A DNA stretch of 64,000 nt, from positions 79,624 to 143,623 of the forward strand of contig NC_018023.1 of assembly GCF_000266905.1 (NCBI RefSeq). The letters are read 5' to 3'. Numbering within the stretch: the stretch's first letter is position 1; each line of letters starts with the position of its first letter. A program made the translations under genes and the position numbers. A model generated the notes under the pieces. It was not told where the DNA came from. It made no database searches and saw only the letters and a program-made list of their open reading frames with translations. Shown in pieces: positions 52,649 through 61,400 of this stretch. The stretch is from Mycolicibacterium chubuense NBB4. Its GTDB lineage: Bacteria; Actinomycetota; Actinomycetes; Mycobacteriales; Mycobacteriaceae.

Positions 52649-53259
52649 GTGATGTGTGTTCTGGTGGTGGCTGTTGGTGCTGGTGGTGGGTGATACTGCC
52701 GGTCATGTCGTTGCAGGGTCTGGTTGATGCCACGGCGTCGGCGCTTGGTGGCGCTCGGGAGCTGTATGGCCAGGCTGTGCCCGCGTCGGGGTTGCCTTCG
52801 GCTAGTGGGTTGCAAGGACTCAAGACCGACTTGAGGGTGTCGGTGGACACAGTGCCGGCGAGCTGGCGGGGCGGTGGGGGAGAGGGCTACCGGTTAGCTG
52901 GCGGTAACGGGGTGGCGGCGCTGGACAACGTCGTCGGTGCCGATGGTCAGGTCGGGCCCCAGGTGGTGTCGGCCGCCAATGAGTCCCGCGAAGGCCGCTC
53001 GGGTATGAACGGCGTGTTGAGTGATACCCGGTCCGGGGTGAACGCGATCGCGCCCAGCACGGACACCCCGGCAGGCAAGACCGTGCTGGTCAATCACCTG
53101 GAAACCCAACTCGACCGCGCCAAAGCCCTCCTCACTCGATCTGAGCAACGAAACATTGCTTTAGCCAACATCATTCGGGCCGCCAGCGGTGGCTATGGTG
53201 GCCGTCCGACCGGCGGAGGCATGCCCATGGGCGGCGGCATGGGCACCCCCATCGGCGGC
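52649..53259 (+). repeat. 611-bp direct repeat, copy 1
   Basis: Matches 53858-54468 with only three substitutions, all silent and all near the 3' end (around 53195-53212). It contains the promoter and the first ~184 codons of the transglycosylase gene. Confidence 0.95.
52692..52704 (+). promoter_or_regulatory. Leaderless -10 box, copy 1
   Basis: GATACT (52692-52697) then 7 bases to the ATG at 52705. The spacing places the transcription start at the initiation codon. A -35 element is not clear in the GT-rich stretch upstream. The same sequence precedes the second gene. Confidence 0.5.
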
Positions 53260-53850
53260 GGGACGGGGGCAACGTCACCGCTGAGCTCGCTGTCGGCACT
53301 CAGCGGCTTGACCGGGCAATTCGCGGGGCTCTCAGGAGCATTGTCACGGCCCCGAGGGGGACCGGCCCGCGGTGCGGCGCCGGCCTCGTCGGCGGCCAGA
53401 ATCCCACTCGCAGATGTCAGCTTCACCGGCCGAGGCACCTTCCCAGCAGGTCCGGCCGCCATGTCCGAGGCCATCAACGCCGCCCTGGACGCCCGCGGCG
53501 TCACCGACCCGGTCGCCCGCAAGAACTGGCACGACGGTTACATGACCCTGACGGCCCGCGAAAGCGGCCACAACGCCAGCGTCGTCAACCTCTCCGACTC
53601 CAACGCCCACGGTGCACGAATGTCCGACGGTGCCCCGGCCAACAGCTCTCGTGGGCCCGCGCAGTGCATCCCCACCACCTTCGCCGCCTACCACCAGCCG
53701 GGGACCTCGACAAGCATCTACGAACCCGTCGCCAACGTCGCCGCCTCGATGAACTACGTCATGGACCGCTACGGCGTCAGCCCCGATGGGTCCAACCTCG
53801 CTGCCCACGTGCCCCAGGCGAACGTGCATTCCGGCGCACGCGGATACTAG
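52705..53850 (+). CDS. WXG-domain lytic transglycosylase
   Basis: 381 residues. The N-terminal domain (1-160) is a helical WXG100-like hairpin with the turn SWRGGGGEGY (Trp54, Gly56), followed by a Gly/Met/Pro-rich linker (160-245). The C-terminal domain (about 250-381) is a soluble-lytic-transglycosylase-like domain with ARESGHNASVVN (Glu286) and GPAQCIPTTFAAYH, as in phage tape-measure and conjugation lysozymes. It should cut glycan strands. No signal peptide, so the WXG-like part may target it to the ESX system. Nearly identical N-terminus to the next gene. Confidence 0.82.
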   Translation: MSLQGLVDATASALGGARELYGQAVPASGLPSASGLQGLKTDLRVSVDTVPASWRGGGGEGYRLAGGNGVAALDNVVGADGQVGPQVVSAANESREGRSGMNGVLSDTRSGVNAIAPSTDTPAGKTVLVNHLETQLDRAKALLTRSEQRNIALANIIRAASGGYGGRPTGGGMPMGGGMGTPIGGGTGATSPLSSLSALSGLTGQFAGLSGALSRPRGGPARGAAPASSAARIPLADVSFTGRGTFPAGPAAMSEAINAALDARGVTDPVARKNWHDGYMTLTARESGHNASVVNLSDSNAHGARMSDGAPANSSRGPAQCIPTTFAAYHQPGTSTSIYEPVANVAASMNYVMDRYGVSPDGSNLAAHVPQANVHSGARGY

Positions 53851-53857
53851 CCGCCAA

Positions 53858-54468
53858 GTGATGTGTGTTCTGGTGGTGGCTGTTGGTGCTGGTGGTGGGT
53901 GATACTGCCGGTCATGTCGTTGCAGGGTCTGGTTGATGCCACGGCGTCGGCGCTTGGTGGCGCTCGGGAGCTGTATGGCCAGGCTGTGCCCGCGTCGGGG
54001 TTGCCTTCGGCTAGTGGGTTGCAAGGACTCAAGACCGACTTGAGGGTGTCGGTGGACACAGTGCCGGCGAGCTGGCGGGGCGGTGGGGGAGAGGGCTACC
54101 GGTTAGCTGGCGGTAACGGGGTGGCGGCGCTGGACAACGTCGTCGGTGCCGATGGTCAGGTCGGGCCCCAGGTGGTGTCGGCCGCCAATGAGTCCCGCGA
54201 AGGCCGCTCGGGTATGAACGGCGTGTTGAGTGATACCCGGTCCGGGGTGAACGCGATCGCGCCCAGCACGGACACCCCGGCAGGCAAGACCGTGCTGGTC
54301 AATCACCTGGAAACCCAACTCGACCGCGCCAAAGCCCTCCTCACTCGATCTGAGCAACGAAACATTGCTTTAGCCAACATCATTCGGGCCGCCAGCGGCG
54401 GCTACGGTGGCCGCCCGACCGGCGGAGGCATGCCCATGGGCGGCGGCATGGGCACCCCCATCGGCGGC
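53858..54468 (+). repeat. 611-bp direct repeat, copy 2
   Basis: Second copy of 52649-53259, beginning 7 bases after the transglycosylase gene. The near-perfect identity means a recent duplication or ongoing gene conversion. It gives the second gene its promoter and N-terminal domain. Confidence 0.95.
53901..53913 (+). promoter_or_regulatory. Leaderless -10 box, copy 2
   Basis: GATACT (53901-53906), 7 bases before ATG 53914, copied with the repeat. Confidence 0.5.
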
Positions 54469-54966
54469 ATGGGCGGGGGAGGTGCCGGAGTAAGTGGTGC
54501 TCTCGGGGGCCTCCCCGGGATGTTGTCGGGCCTCAATGGCTCGAGTCGAGGCGATGCGTCACTGCTAGCCAGGAGAACCCACGCCGGCGGGCTGGGCCTA
54601 CCGAGCGGGGCCACCGCTCGGGCGGTGGCCTATGCCAAATCCAAGCTCGGAGCGCCGTACGTGTGGGGGGCACAGGGACCCAATAGCTTTGACTGTTCGG
54701 GCCTGACGCAGGCCGCATACGCCGAGGCCGGAGTGCACATACCCCGAACCACCTACGAGCAGGTACGCGCCGGGCAAGCCGTCGACCGCGGTGACATCCA
54801 GGAAGGTGACTTGATCTTCTGCAACTGGTCGGCCCCCGGCACGCCTGAGCACGTCATGATGGCCGTGTCTCCGACGATGGCGATCGAGGCACCCACGCCC
54901 GGGCACTCGGTGAAAATCTCGCCAATACCCAACGGGCACATCGAGATCCGCCGGGTGGTGGGGTAA
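53914..54966 (+). CDS. WXG-domain NlpC/P60 endopeptidase
   Basis: 350 residues. Residues 1-184 are the same WXG-like domain and linker as in the preceding gene. The C-terminal ~120 residues are an NlpC/P60 cysteine peptidase: ARAVAYAKSKLGAPYVWGA entry, catalytic Cys261 in DCSGL, His313 in EHVMM. It should cut peptide stems of peptidoglycan, complementing the transglycosylase. No signal peptide visible. Confidence 0.88.
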   Translation: MSLQGLVDATASALGGARELYGQAVPASGLPSASGLQGLKTDLRVSVDTVPASWRGGGGEGYRLAGGNGVAALDNVVGADGQVGPQVVSAANESREGRSGMNGVLSDTRSGVNAIAPSTDTPAGKTVLVNHLETQLDRAKALLTRSEQRNIALANIIRAASGGYGGRPTGGGMPMGGGMGTPIGGMGGGGAGVSGALGGLPGMLSGLNGSSRGDASLLARRTHAGGLGLPSGATARAVAYAKSKLGAPYVWGAQGPNSFDCSGLTQAAYAEAGVHIPRTTYEQVRAGQAVDRGDIQEGDLIFCNWSAPGTPEHVMMAVSPTMAIEAPTPGHSVKISPIPNGHIEIRRVVG

Positions 54967-55014
54967 CACCAAGGCCGGCGACGCGGGCACAGCTCGGGGC
55001 GTGACGTACCCGCG

Positions 55015-55656
55015 CTACCCGAGTGCTTCGGCCGCTTTCTGGATGGATTCACGGCTCTCGTGCACCTCACGCATCACTGCGATCGCGTCGTCGAATGACT
55101 CGGCGTCCGGCAGGCTCGCCGCGATCAACGCTTCCAGTTGGCGCATGTTGGCATCCAGCGCGTCGAGCGCCGCGGCCCGGGCGCCCGCTTCGCTGAGCTC
55201 GCTGGTGAGGACTTGCAGGCACACCGCCGTGATGGCCACGACCGCTGAGGCGATCGAAAGGGCTTGTCCGTATTGCGTTGCGCTGCGGATGTGATCGGTC
55301 GACGCCCGTCGTTGCTCCAGAGAATCGATGCGGCCGCCTGCTGAGGGGGCATGGACACGTGGAGCCACCTTCGGCGGCTCTTCTCCGTCGCGAATGGCTT
55401 GAAAAGTGCCGCGCGGCCACTGCAGCGCATCCTCCAGCTTCGGCACGGTGCTCACCCGCGGTGGGCCCGCGCCGCGTTCGAGTCTGGTAGCCGTGCCGAG
55501 CGACACCCCGGCAAGCTCGGCGAGTTTACGTTGACTCAGGCCCAGTTCAGCGCGACGTCGCGCCACAAAGTCCCTGAGTCGCAGCAAGGAGGGGTCCAGA
55601 GCATCGCCGCTGGCCGGCGTCGTCTCGCCGTCCTCGCTGTCGATGTCGTCGGCCAC
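55015..55656 (-). CDS. XRE-family regulator
   Basis: 213 residues from GTG 55656. The helix-turn-helix (LGLSQRKLAELAGVSLGTATRLERG, about 36-60) is followed by LEDALQWPRGTFQAIRDG, a diverged version of the ALGW-PGS motif of the two other XRE regulators. The C-terminal half is helical with a hydrophobic stretch (ALSIASAVVAITAVCLQVL) that could be a membrane helix. Divergent from the whiB block, which it may control. Confidence 0.75.
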   Translation of the reverse strand: MADDIDSEDGETTPASGDALDPSLLRLRDFVARRRAELGLSQRKLAELAGVSLGTATRLERGAGPPRVSTVPKLEDALQWPRGTFQAIRDGEEPPKVAPRVHAPSAGGRIDSLEQRRASTDHIRSATQYGQALSIASAVVAITAVCLQVLTSELSEAGARAAALDALDANMRQLEALIAASLPDAESFDDAIAVMREVHESRESIQKAAEALG

Positions 55657-56060
55657 TCTCAAAGTGAACCATATGCAGGACGAACAGACACGTATCTGAC
55701 CAATGCCAACAACGCCGCAACGGCCCACAAGATTCGGCATGAAGCGCTGTTAAGGGACAACTAAGGGCCAATACGCCACCCTCCCGCTGCGACTGCGGAA
55801 GATTTTCTTTGCACGCGTATCTGGTGGGCCACTGCCGGCACCGCAACGGGATACGCCTTGCTAGATATGCAGTTCAGCAGCCATTTTCCGCGCGCGGCGG
55901 GGGCCAGCTCGCGCCCGCCCCGTCGTCTTCGCGTCGGCATGATGCGCGGACAGCTGAAGATTTGTGCTGCACAGACCCGGCCGGTTGTGGTTATGATCAG
56001 CTCATGCTCAATAAAGGAGCAATAAACGCACAACTAGCACCCAATTCGGGAGGTGGCGTC
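55657..56060. promoter_or_regulatory. Divergent promoter region of XRE and whiB
   Basis: 404 bases. On the plus strand TATGAT (55992-55997) lies 6 bases before an ATG (56004) in the whiB frame; the whiB start preferred here (56061) has GGAGGT seven bases upstream. No operator palindrome stood out. Confidence 0.5.
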
Positions 56061-56444
56061 ATGACGCATCTAGTAGCTAACCCAGCCAAGATGGAAATCA
56101 ACGGGCTGTGCAACTACTCAGCCGACCCAGAAGACTGGTTCGACTACCGCAAGGCCAAGCAGTGCAAGCGGATCTGCGGCAACTGCCCGTTGCGCCAAGC
56201 CTGCGCGCGTACCGCGCTGGCGCTGCATGCCACCGATGGTGTCTGGGCTGGGGTGGACCTGCCCGGCGAGCACGCCACTGTCGAGGAGCTTGCGATCGCC
56301 CGCCGCCAGCTGGCCATGGTGGTCGCCGCCATGGATCATCAGCCAGAAGCGCACCGGCAGCGCTGCCTGGCTATCCGGGAGGCGATGCACAACGCGGCGT
56401 TCCCCGGCCGCGGTGCCGTAGTCGCGGAGTCGGCGAGTGCCTAG
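56061..56444 (+). CDS. whiB: WhiB-family iron-sulfur regulator
   Basis: 127 residues. The four cluster ligands are Cys17, Cys39, Cys42 and Cys48 (C-x2-C-x5-C), with an extra Cys35, and the DGVWAGVDL turn replaces the usual G-V-W-G-G. WhiB proteins bind a 4Fe-4S cluster and partner with SigA. The start is ATG 56061 with a perfect GGAGGT; an in-frame ATG at 56004 would add 19 residues and be leaderless. First gene of a small regulatory operon. Confidence 0.9.
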   Translation: MTHLVANPAKMEINGLCNYSADPEDWFDYRKAKQCKRICGNCPLRQACARTALALHATDGVWAGVDLPGEHATVEELAIARRQLAMVVAAMDHQPEAHRQRCLAIREAMHNAAFPGRGAVVAESASA

Positions 56445-56805
56445 CTCGGGTCCCCGAACCTGCACCAACCGGGTTCTGCGGGACTACCTTCTGGCTGCGT
56501 TGCGCTGCTCAGCGCACCCTCTCACCACGACCGAGCTCAGGCAAGGCGCACCGTCAGTGGCTGTACACGGCAGCCTGCGACCGCTACCGCCGACGCAGGA
56601 GACCATCTATCGCCTGCTGCGCAGCCTGCAGAACGAGGGAGTTGTCTCAGTGGCCGGGGCCGGAGCCTGTCGGCGTGCCTGGACCGCCGCCCCCGACCCC
56701 GCAGCCGACCGCGAGATCGCGACCCTCGACACCCTATTCAGCGCTCCCAGCGCCTCGCCTGCCCATCGACCCTCGACGTTCGATCCATGCCGGCGACGCC
56801 GCTGA
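56437..56805 (+). CDS. Winged-helix-like small protein 1
   Basis: 122 residues from GTG 56437, overlapping the whiB stop by 8 bases. Residues 10-75 show a winged-helix pattern (LLAALRCSAHPLTTTELRQG ... ETIYRLLRSLQNEGVVSV). The Pro/Arg-rich end is probably disordered. It resembles the next protein and may be an old duplicate. Regulator of unknown target. Confidence 0.6.
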   Translation: MPSSGPRTCTNRVLRDYLLAALRCSAHPLTTTELRQGAPSVAVHGSLRPLPPTQETIYRLLRSLQNEGVVSVAGAGACRRAWTAAPDPAADREIATLDTLFSAPSASPAHRPSTFDPCRRRR

Positions 56806-57056
56806 CCGCAGAAGTGCTCTGCGCACTCGAACGCATTGGCTGTCCGGTCAGCACGCCAGACCTCATGCGGTGGCTCAACCGCGATCGCTCGACCCCACTG
56901 GTCATCGACCAGGTATATCGGGCCCTAGACGCGCTGCGTGCCCGCGGAGAAGTGCAGCGCCTCAAGGCCACAAACAACAAGCGGATCCGTTACTGGACCA
57001 TCGCCGGCGCGAGCGCCGCCTGCCGCTGCGGCGCCACGCAGCAGGGCGCATCATGA
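56787..57056 (+). CDS. Winged-helix-like small protein 2
   Basis: 89 residues. VLCALERIGCPVSTPDLMRWLNRD ... VIDQVYRALDALRARGEVQRL is a compact winged helix. Overlaps the previous gene by 19 bases and the next by 4 (ATGA). Co-expressed with whiB. Confidence 0.65.
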   Translation: MPATPLTAEVLCALERIGCPVSTPDLMRWLNRDRSTPLVIDQVYRALDALRARGEVQRLKATNNKRIRYWTIAGASAACRCGATQQGAS

Positions 57057-57568
57057 ACGCCCCCAGTGGCGAGCACGATGAGGACCGACTGCCCATCGCA
57101 GAATGGCTGCGGATCCTGGTGTCCGGACGTCCCCACCAAGTCATCGGCGACGACCAGCGAAACCCCTATCTGCTGCGGTGGTTCCTGATTCCGCGCAACC
57201 CCGTCATCAACATCTATCGCCACCGGTTCTGCCGCTCTGATCCCAGTGTCCCGCACGATCATCCGTGGCACTTCGCCTCGATCGTGCTCAGCGGGCATTA
57301 CCGCGAGATCGGCCAGCACCACACCATCGTGCGCGGACCTGGATCGGTGGCGTTTCGTCGCGCCAGTGCCCAGCATCGGGTGGAGCTGATCGGACACCCC
57401 GTCACCACCATCATCATCACCGGCCCCCGCTGTCGCGGATGGGGATTCTGGTGCCCGCGACCGGACGCACACCCCAGGTTCGTCCCGTGGCAACAATTCG
57501 GATCCGGCGGATGCGGTGAATACCTCCCGTACCCAGCCTCAGCAGCAAGAGCCGACCTGCATGACTAG
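57053..57568 (+). CDS. Cupin-like protein
   Basis: 171 residues from ATG 57053. The core NIYRHRFCRSDPSVPHDHPWHFASIVLSGHYRE has the His-rich strand pair of a cupin/double-stranded beta-helix, with AQHRVEL and a closing ITGPRCRGWGFW, a pattern common in phage and plasmid proteins of unknown function. The P-H-D-H-P-W motif could bind a metal. Translationally coupled to neighbours on both sides. Confidence 0.7.
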   Translation: MNAPSGEHDEDRLPIAEWLRILVSGRPHQVIGDDQRNPYLLRWFLIPRNPVINIYRHRFCRSDPSVPHDHPWHFASIVLSGHYREIGQHHTIVRGPGSVAFRRASAQHRVELIGHPVTTIIITGPRCRGWGFWCPRPDAHPRFVPWQQFGSGGCGEYLPYPASAARADLHD

Positions 57569-57719
57569 CGCCATCACGCGTGCGCCAGACACTCCGCACG
57601 CCGAGCATCCACATAACCGACCCGCACGCGCTGGCGCTGACGCATCCCTGCCGGGCGCAGCCAGCCGACCCGCGGCGGCCGGACTGCTCGTCGACGTCGA
57701 CGTCGGGCATCGGCCATGA
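57561..57719 (+). CDS. Small 52-aa protein
   Basis: Begins 8 bases inside the cupin gene and ends on the ATGA overlap with the next frame at 57716. Pro/Ala/His-rich, no recognisable fold. The chained overlaps on both sides are the only support. Confidence 0.35.
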   Translation: MTSAITRAPDTPHAEHPHNRPARAGADASLPGAASRPAAAGLLVDVDVGHRP

Positions 57720-58492
57720 CGCCGAGGCCACCGACGGGCATCAGCGATCGGCGGCTGCGGGCGTTCTTCGCCGTCCGGGGCTACCCAGACCCCGCCACCG
57801 TCAGCCAGGAGAGGACAATATGGGCCGCAACAGAACACCGGACCCCAACCAGCCGGATCTGTTCAGCATCCTCGACAGCTCAGGCGGTGACAGTGATCGA
57901 TCCCGAGATCTTGAAGGCGGTGCAGACCGTCTACTCGACCGATCTGAGTCTGCCCGAAGAGTGGACCCCCCAGCGCCGCAACGAGTTCCTGACGGCCGAA
58001 GCGGACAAGATCAGCTCGATGGCGGCCAGCATGGCCGAGCAGCTGTGGGAGAAAGCCATCGAGGCGTGGAGCCGCCAACGCAACGGCCAAACGCCGAACC
58101 ACGCGACCAAGGTCGCCCTGCTGCAGGCGGCGCGAACGCAGGCCGCACAGACGGTGCTGAACAGCGAACTTTACGAGTTGATCGAGACCGACGAGACCCG
58201 GCAGTGGGAGCCGCCCGTCCCGACCCCGAAGCCAGCGCAGCTCAGCTGGGAGCAACGCTGGACGAGCCCAGCTCACCAGAGCGAACCCAGCGAGGAGCTC
58301 GAAGCGCTGATCGACCGCCTGTGGCCGGCGCCGGACTTCTCGGGCCCATTTCGGATCAAGGCGGGCTATCTGGCTTCGGCGCGAGCCGAGGACGCCCTGC
58401 CCCTACCCGCCCACCCCGAGGAGCCGTTGACCGGCGAATTAGCCCGGATGATCTTCCACGACCTGCGCGCGGACGGTCTGCCCGAGCGGTAG
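57716..58492 (+). CDS. Conserved-looking protein nested in the methylase-helicase frame
   Basis: Up to 258 residues. The part after GTG 57887 (about 200 residues, VIDPEILKAVQTVYSTDL...) has normal amino-acid composition, strong third-position GC and helical character (EADKISSMAASMAEQLWEKAIEAW), so it is very likely translated. The first ~57 codons (from ATG 57716) are less certain because from 57820 the other frame looks coding. It lies fully inside the open frame of the methylase-helicase, one frame away, ending at TAG 58490-58492. Function unknown. Confidence 0.6.
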   Translation: MTPRPPTGISDRRLRAFFAVRGYPDPATVSQERTIWAATEHRTPTSRICSASSTAQAVTVIDPEILKAVQTVYSTDLSLPEEWTPQRRNEFLTAEADKISSMAASMAEQLWEKAIEAWSRQRNGQTPNHATKVALLQAARTQAAQTVLNSELYELIETDETRQWEPPVPTPKPAQLSWEQRWTSPAHQSEPSEELEALIDRLWPAPDFSGPFRIKAGYLASARAEDALPLPAHPEEPLTGELARMIFHDLRADGLPER

Positions 58493-61400
58493 ACAGCCAG
58501 GTCTCCCTCTTCGACGACCCCACTGACTTCGGCGCCGAGGCCGAGGACGCCGCCCCCGCTCACGGTCCAGATGACGCCGCCACCGAAGCACCCGACAGCA
58601 ACCGTGGTGCCAGCGCTGAGCCCGCGGGACCCAGCTCCGCTGCCGGTGCCGATGCCACCGAGCCGATACTGGCACCGATCGCAGCCGCAGAGTTCCTCAG
58701 CGCCGCGGACTTCCCTGCCAGCACCGAGGTCCTCGTCCCCTTCGGAACCAAAGCCCGCGCCCGCGCCAACATCGCCGCCATCGAACTCCTGCACACTCTG
58801 CACGATGCGCAGCGGCCGGCGACATTGCCCGAACAGCGCATCCTCGCCGCCTGGTCCGGGTGGGGAGCCATCCCGCAAGTCTTCGACCCCCGCGCCGACG
58901 ACTTCACCGCCGAACGAGTGCAGCTCGCCAACCTGCTCACCCCCCAGCAGTACCGCCACGCCCAGGCATCCATCCTCAACGCGCACTACACCGACCCGGC
59001 GGTGGTCGCCGCGGTCTGGGATGCACTAGCCGCCGCCGGCTTCTCCGGCGGCCCCGTGCTCGAACCAGGCTGCGGCAGTGGAACATTCATCGGCCACGCG
59101 CCACACGGCGCTACCGTAATAGGTGTCGAGGCCGACGACATCACCGCCGCCATCGCCTCGCTGCTCTACCCCTCAGCGCAGATCCGCAACGAAGGATTCG
59201 AAAACACCCGCATCCCCGAGGGAAGCTTCGCCGCAGCCATCGGCAACGTGCCGTTCGGGCGCTACGCCTTGACCGACCCACTGCACAACCCGCGCCGCCG
59301 CAGCATCCACAACCACTTCATCATCAAATCGCTGTCCCTGGTGGCCCCCGGCGGCTACGTGGCGGTCCTCACCAGCCGCTACACCATGGACTCAGTGAAA
59401 ACCGCTGCACGCCAAGACATTGCCCAACGCGCCGACCTCATCGGCGCCCTACGGCTACCAGCCCAGGCGTTCAGCCGCGTCGCCGGCACCGACGTCGTCA
59501 CCGACCTGCTGATCATTCGGCGCCGCGACGACGACAGCCACGTCGACCTCAATGCGCTGGAATGGATCAACACCGAGGACGTCGACCTCACCGACCCGGA
59601 CAGCGGCGATGAGGACCAGGCGCCCGTCAACGCCTACTTCCTCAACAACCCCCACCGAATCTTAGGGGTCACCGAGCTCGGCCGCGGACTGCACGGATCA
59701 CCTCAACTCACGGTCACCGGCGAAACCGGACACCACCTGGCCGACCAACTCCGCGACCACCTCCAGCCCATGATCGCGGCTGCGGTCAGACGCGGCCTCG
59801 GCCTGACCGCTCGCAGCGAAGACCTGCCCCCCACCATCGTCGAGCACTTCACTGCAGGTCTACGGGTCCACGGCGCGCAGGCCGACGACCCGCCGCTCTA
59901 CACCCTGCGCTACAACGCGTCCTCACGCAGTATCGACGTCTGGGCCGGCCACGGCTGGGAGCCCAACAAGACACCCAAGACCCTCGTGGAGGAGACCAAG
60001 GAGCTGATCGCCCTGCGCGATGTGGCCACCGCCCTCATCGCCGCGCAGCGTGACGGCGAGCCCGATCACGACCGAGACCAGCTCCGCGCGCACCTCAACA
60101 CGCTCTACGACAACTACGTTCGCCGGCGCGGCCCGATCAACCGCTTCGAATGGGTCCAACGCAACGCCACCCAAGCGCTGCACGACACACGCATCCTCAA
60201 GCTCGAGCACCTCTGGCGCGAGCGAGAAGGCACCACCTGGCGCCCCTACGACGGGCCCGTGCCCGATGACGTGGTCGAGCAGTGGGAGACCGAAGCCTGG
60301 CAGCCCCCAGAGCCGTTCAAGAAGTTCCGCCACCTGGAAGGCGGCATGCGCTACGACCCGGGCTGGGCGGTGGTGTCCTCACTCGAAGACTTCGACGAGG
60401 AAACCGGACAGGCCACCAAGGCACCCCTCTTCACTCGCGACGTGCTTACCGCTGACGTCGAGCGCACCACCGCCGACACCCCCGAAGAAGCACTGGCGAT
60501 GAGTCTGGATCGCACCAGGCGGGTCGACATCACGCTCATCTCGCAGCTGCTCGGCGTGGAAGACGACGACACCCGCGCGCTGCTCGACGGCCTGGTCTAT
60601 CCCAGCCTCCATGATCCCGACGAGCTGGTGCCCGCCGCCACAGCACTGTCCGGCAACGTGCGCTCCAAGCTCGCCGCGGCGATCGAAGCCGCCGACGCCA
60701 ACCCGTTGTACACGCCCTACGTTGAGGCGCTGCGCCAGGTGCAGCCCCAACAGCGCGAGGCCGATGACATCAAGGTGCGCCCCGGCGCTCCGTGGATTCC
60801 GCCGGCCGTGATCGCCGCCTTTGCCGAGAAGACCTTCGGCGCCACCGCCGTCACGGCCGAACATATCGGCGGTCGTTGGACGGTCGAGGTGGCTGGCTAC
60901 AAACGCCACGGCAGGCTGATGACCGATGAATGGGGCTTGACCAAGCGCCATTTCGACGCCGTGAGCCTTCTCGAAGCGGTCTGCAACTCCAAAGCTGTGG
61001 TCATCACCACCGAGGAGGGTGACGTTGACGCGCAAGCGACCTTCGCGGCCCAGGCCAAGTGCGCCAAGATCACTGAAGAGTTCACCCGCTGGCTGTGGGC
61101 GGACGACGAACGCCGCGACAACCTGGTCGCCGAGTACAACCGGCGATTCAACTCGCTGCGAGCCCCGGTCTACGACGGCAGTCATCTACCATTGCCCGGA
61201 CTGTCCGATCACTTCATCCCGCACAGCTACCAACTCAACGCAGTCGCACGCATCATCAACGAACCAACCGTGCTTCTCGACCATGTCGTCGGGGCCGGCA
61301 AGACCGGCAGCCTCGTGGCTGGAGCCGCCCAGCTGCGTCGCCTCGGCCTGGTACGCCAGCCGTGGATTGTGGTGCCAAACCACATCATTGAGCAGGTTGG

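Noticed and set aside
52594..52704. Extended N-terminus for the transglycosylase
   Set aside because: The frame is open, but the residues are Cys/Trp-rich translation of the GT-rich promoter; the second copy shows that the shared gene starts at the ATG after GATACT.
56108..57052. Upstream extension of the cupin-like frame
   Set aside because: Antiphase to whiB and the winged-helix genes; the ATG at 57053 with an ATGA overlap is the sensible start.
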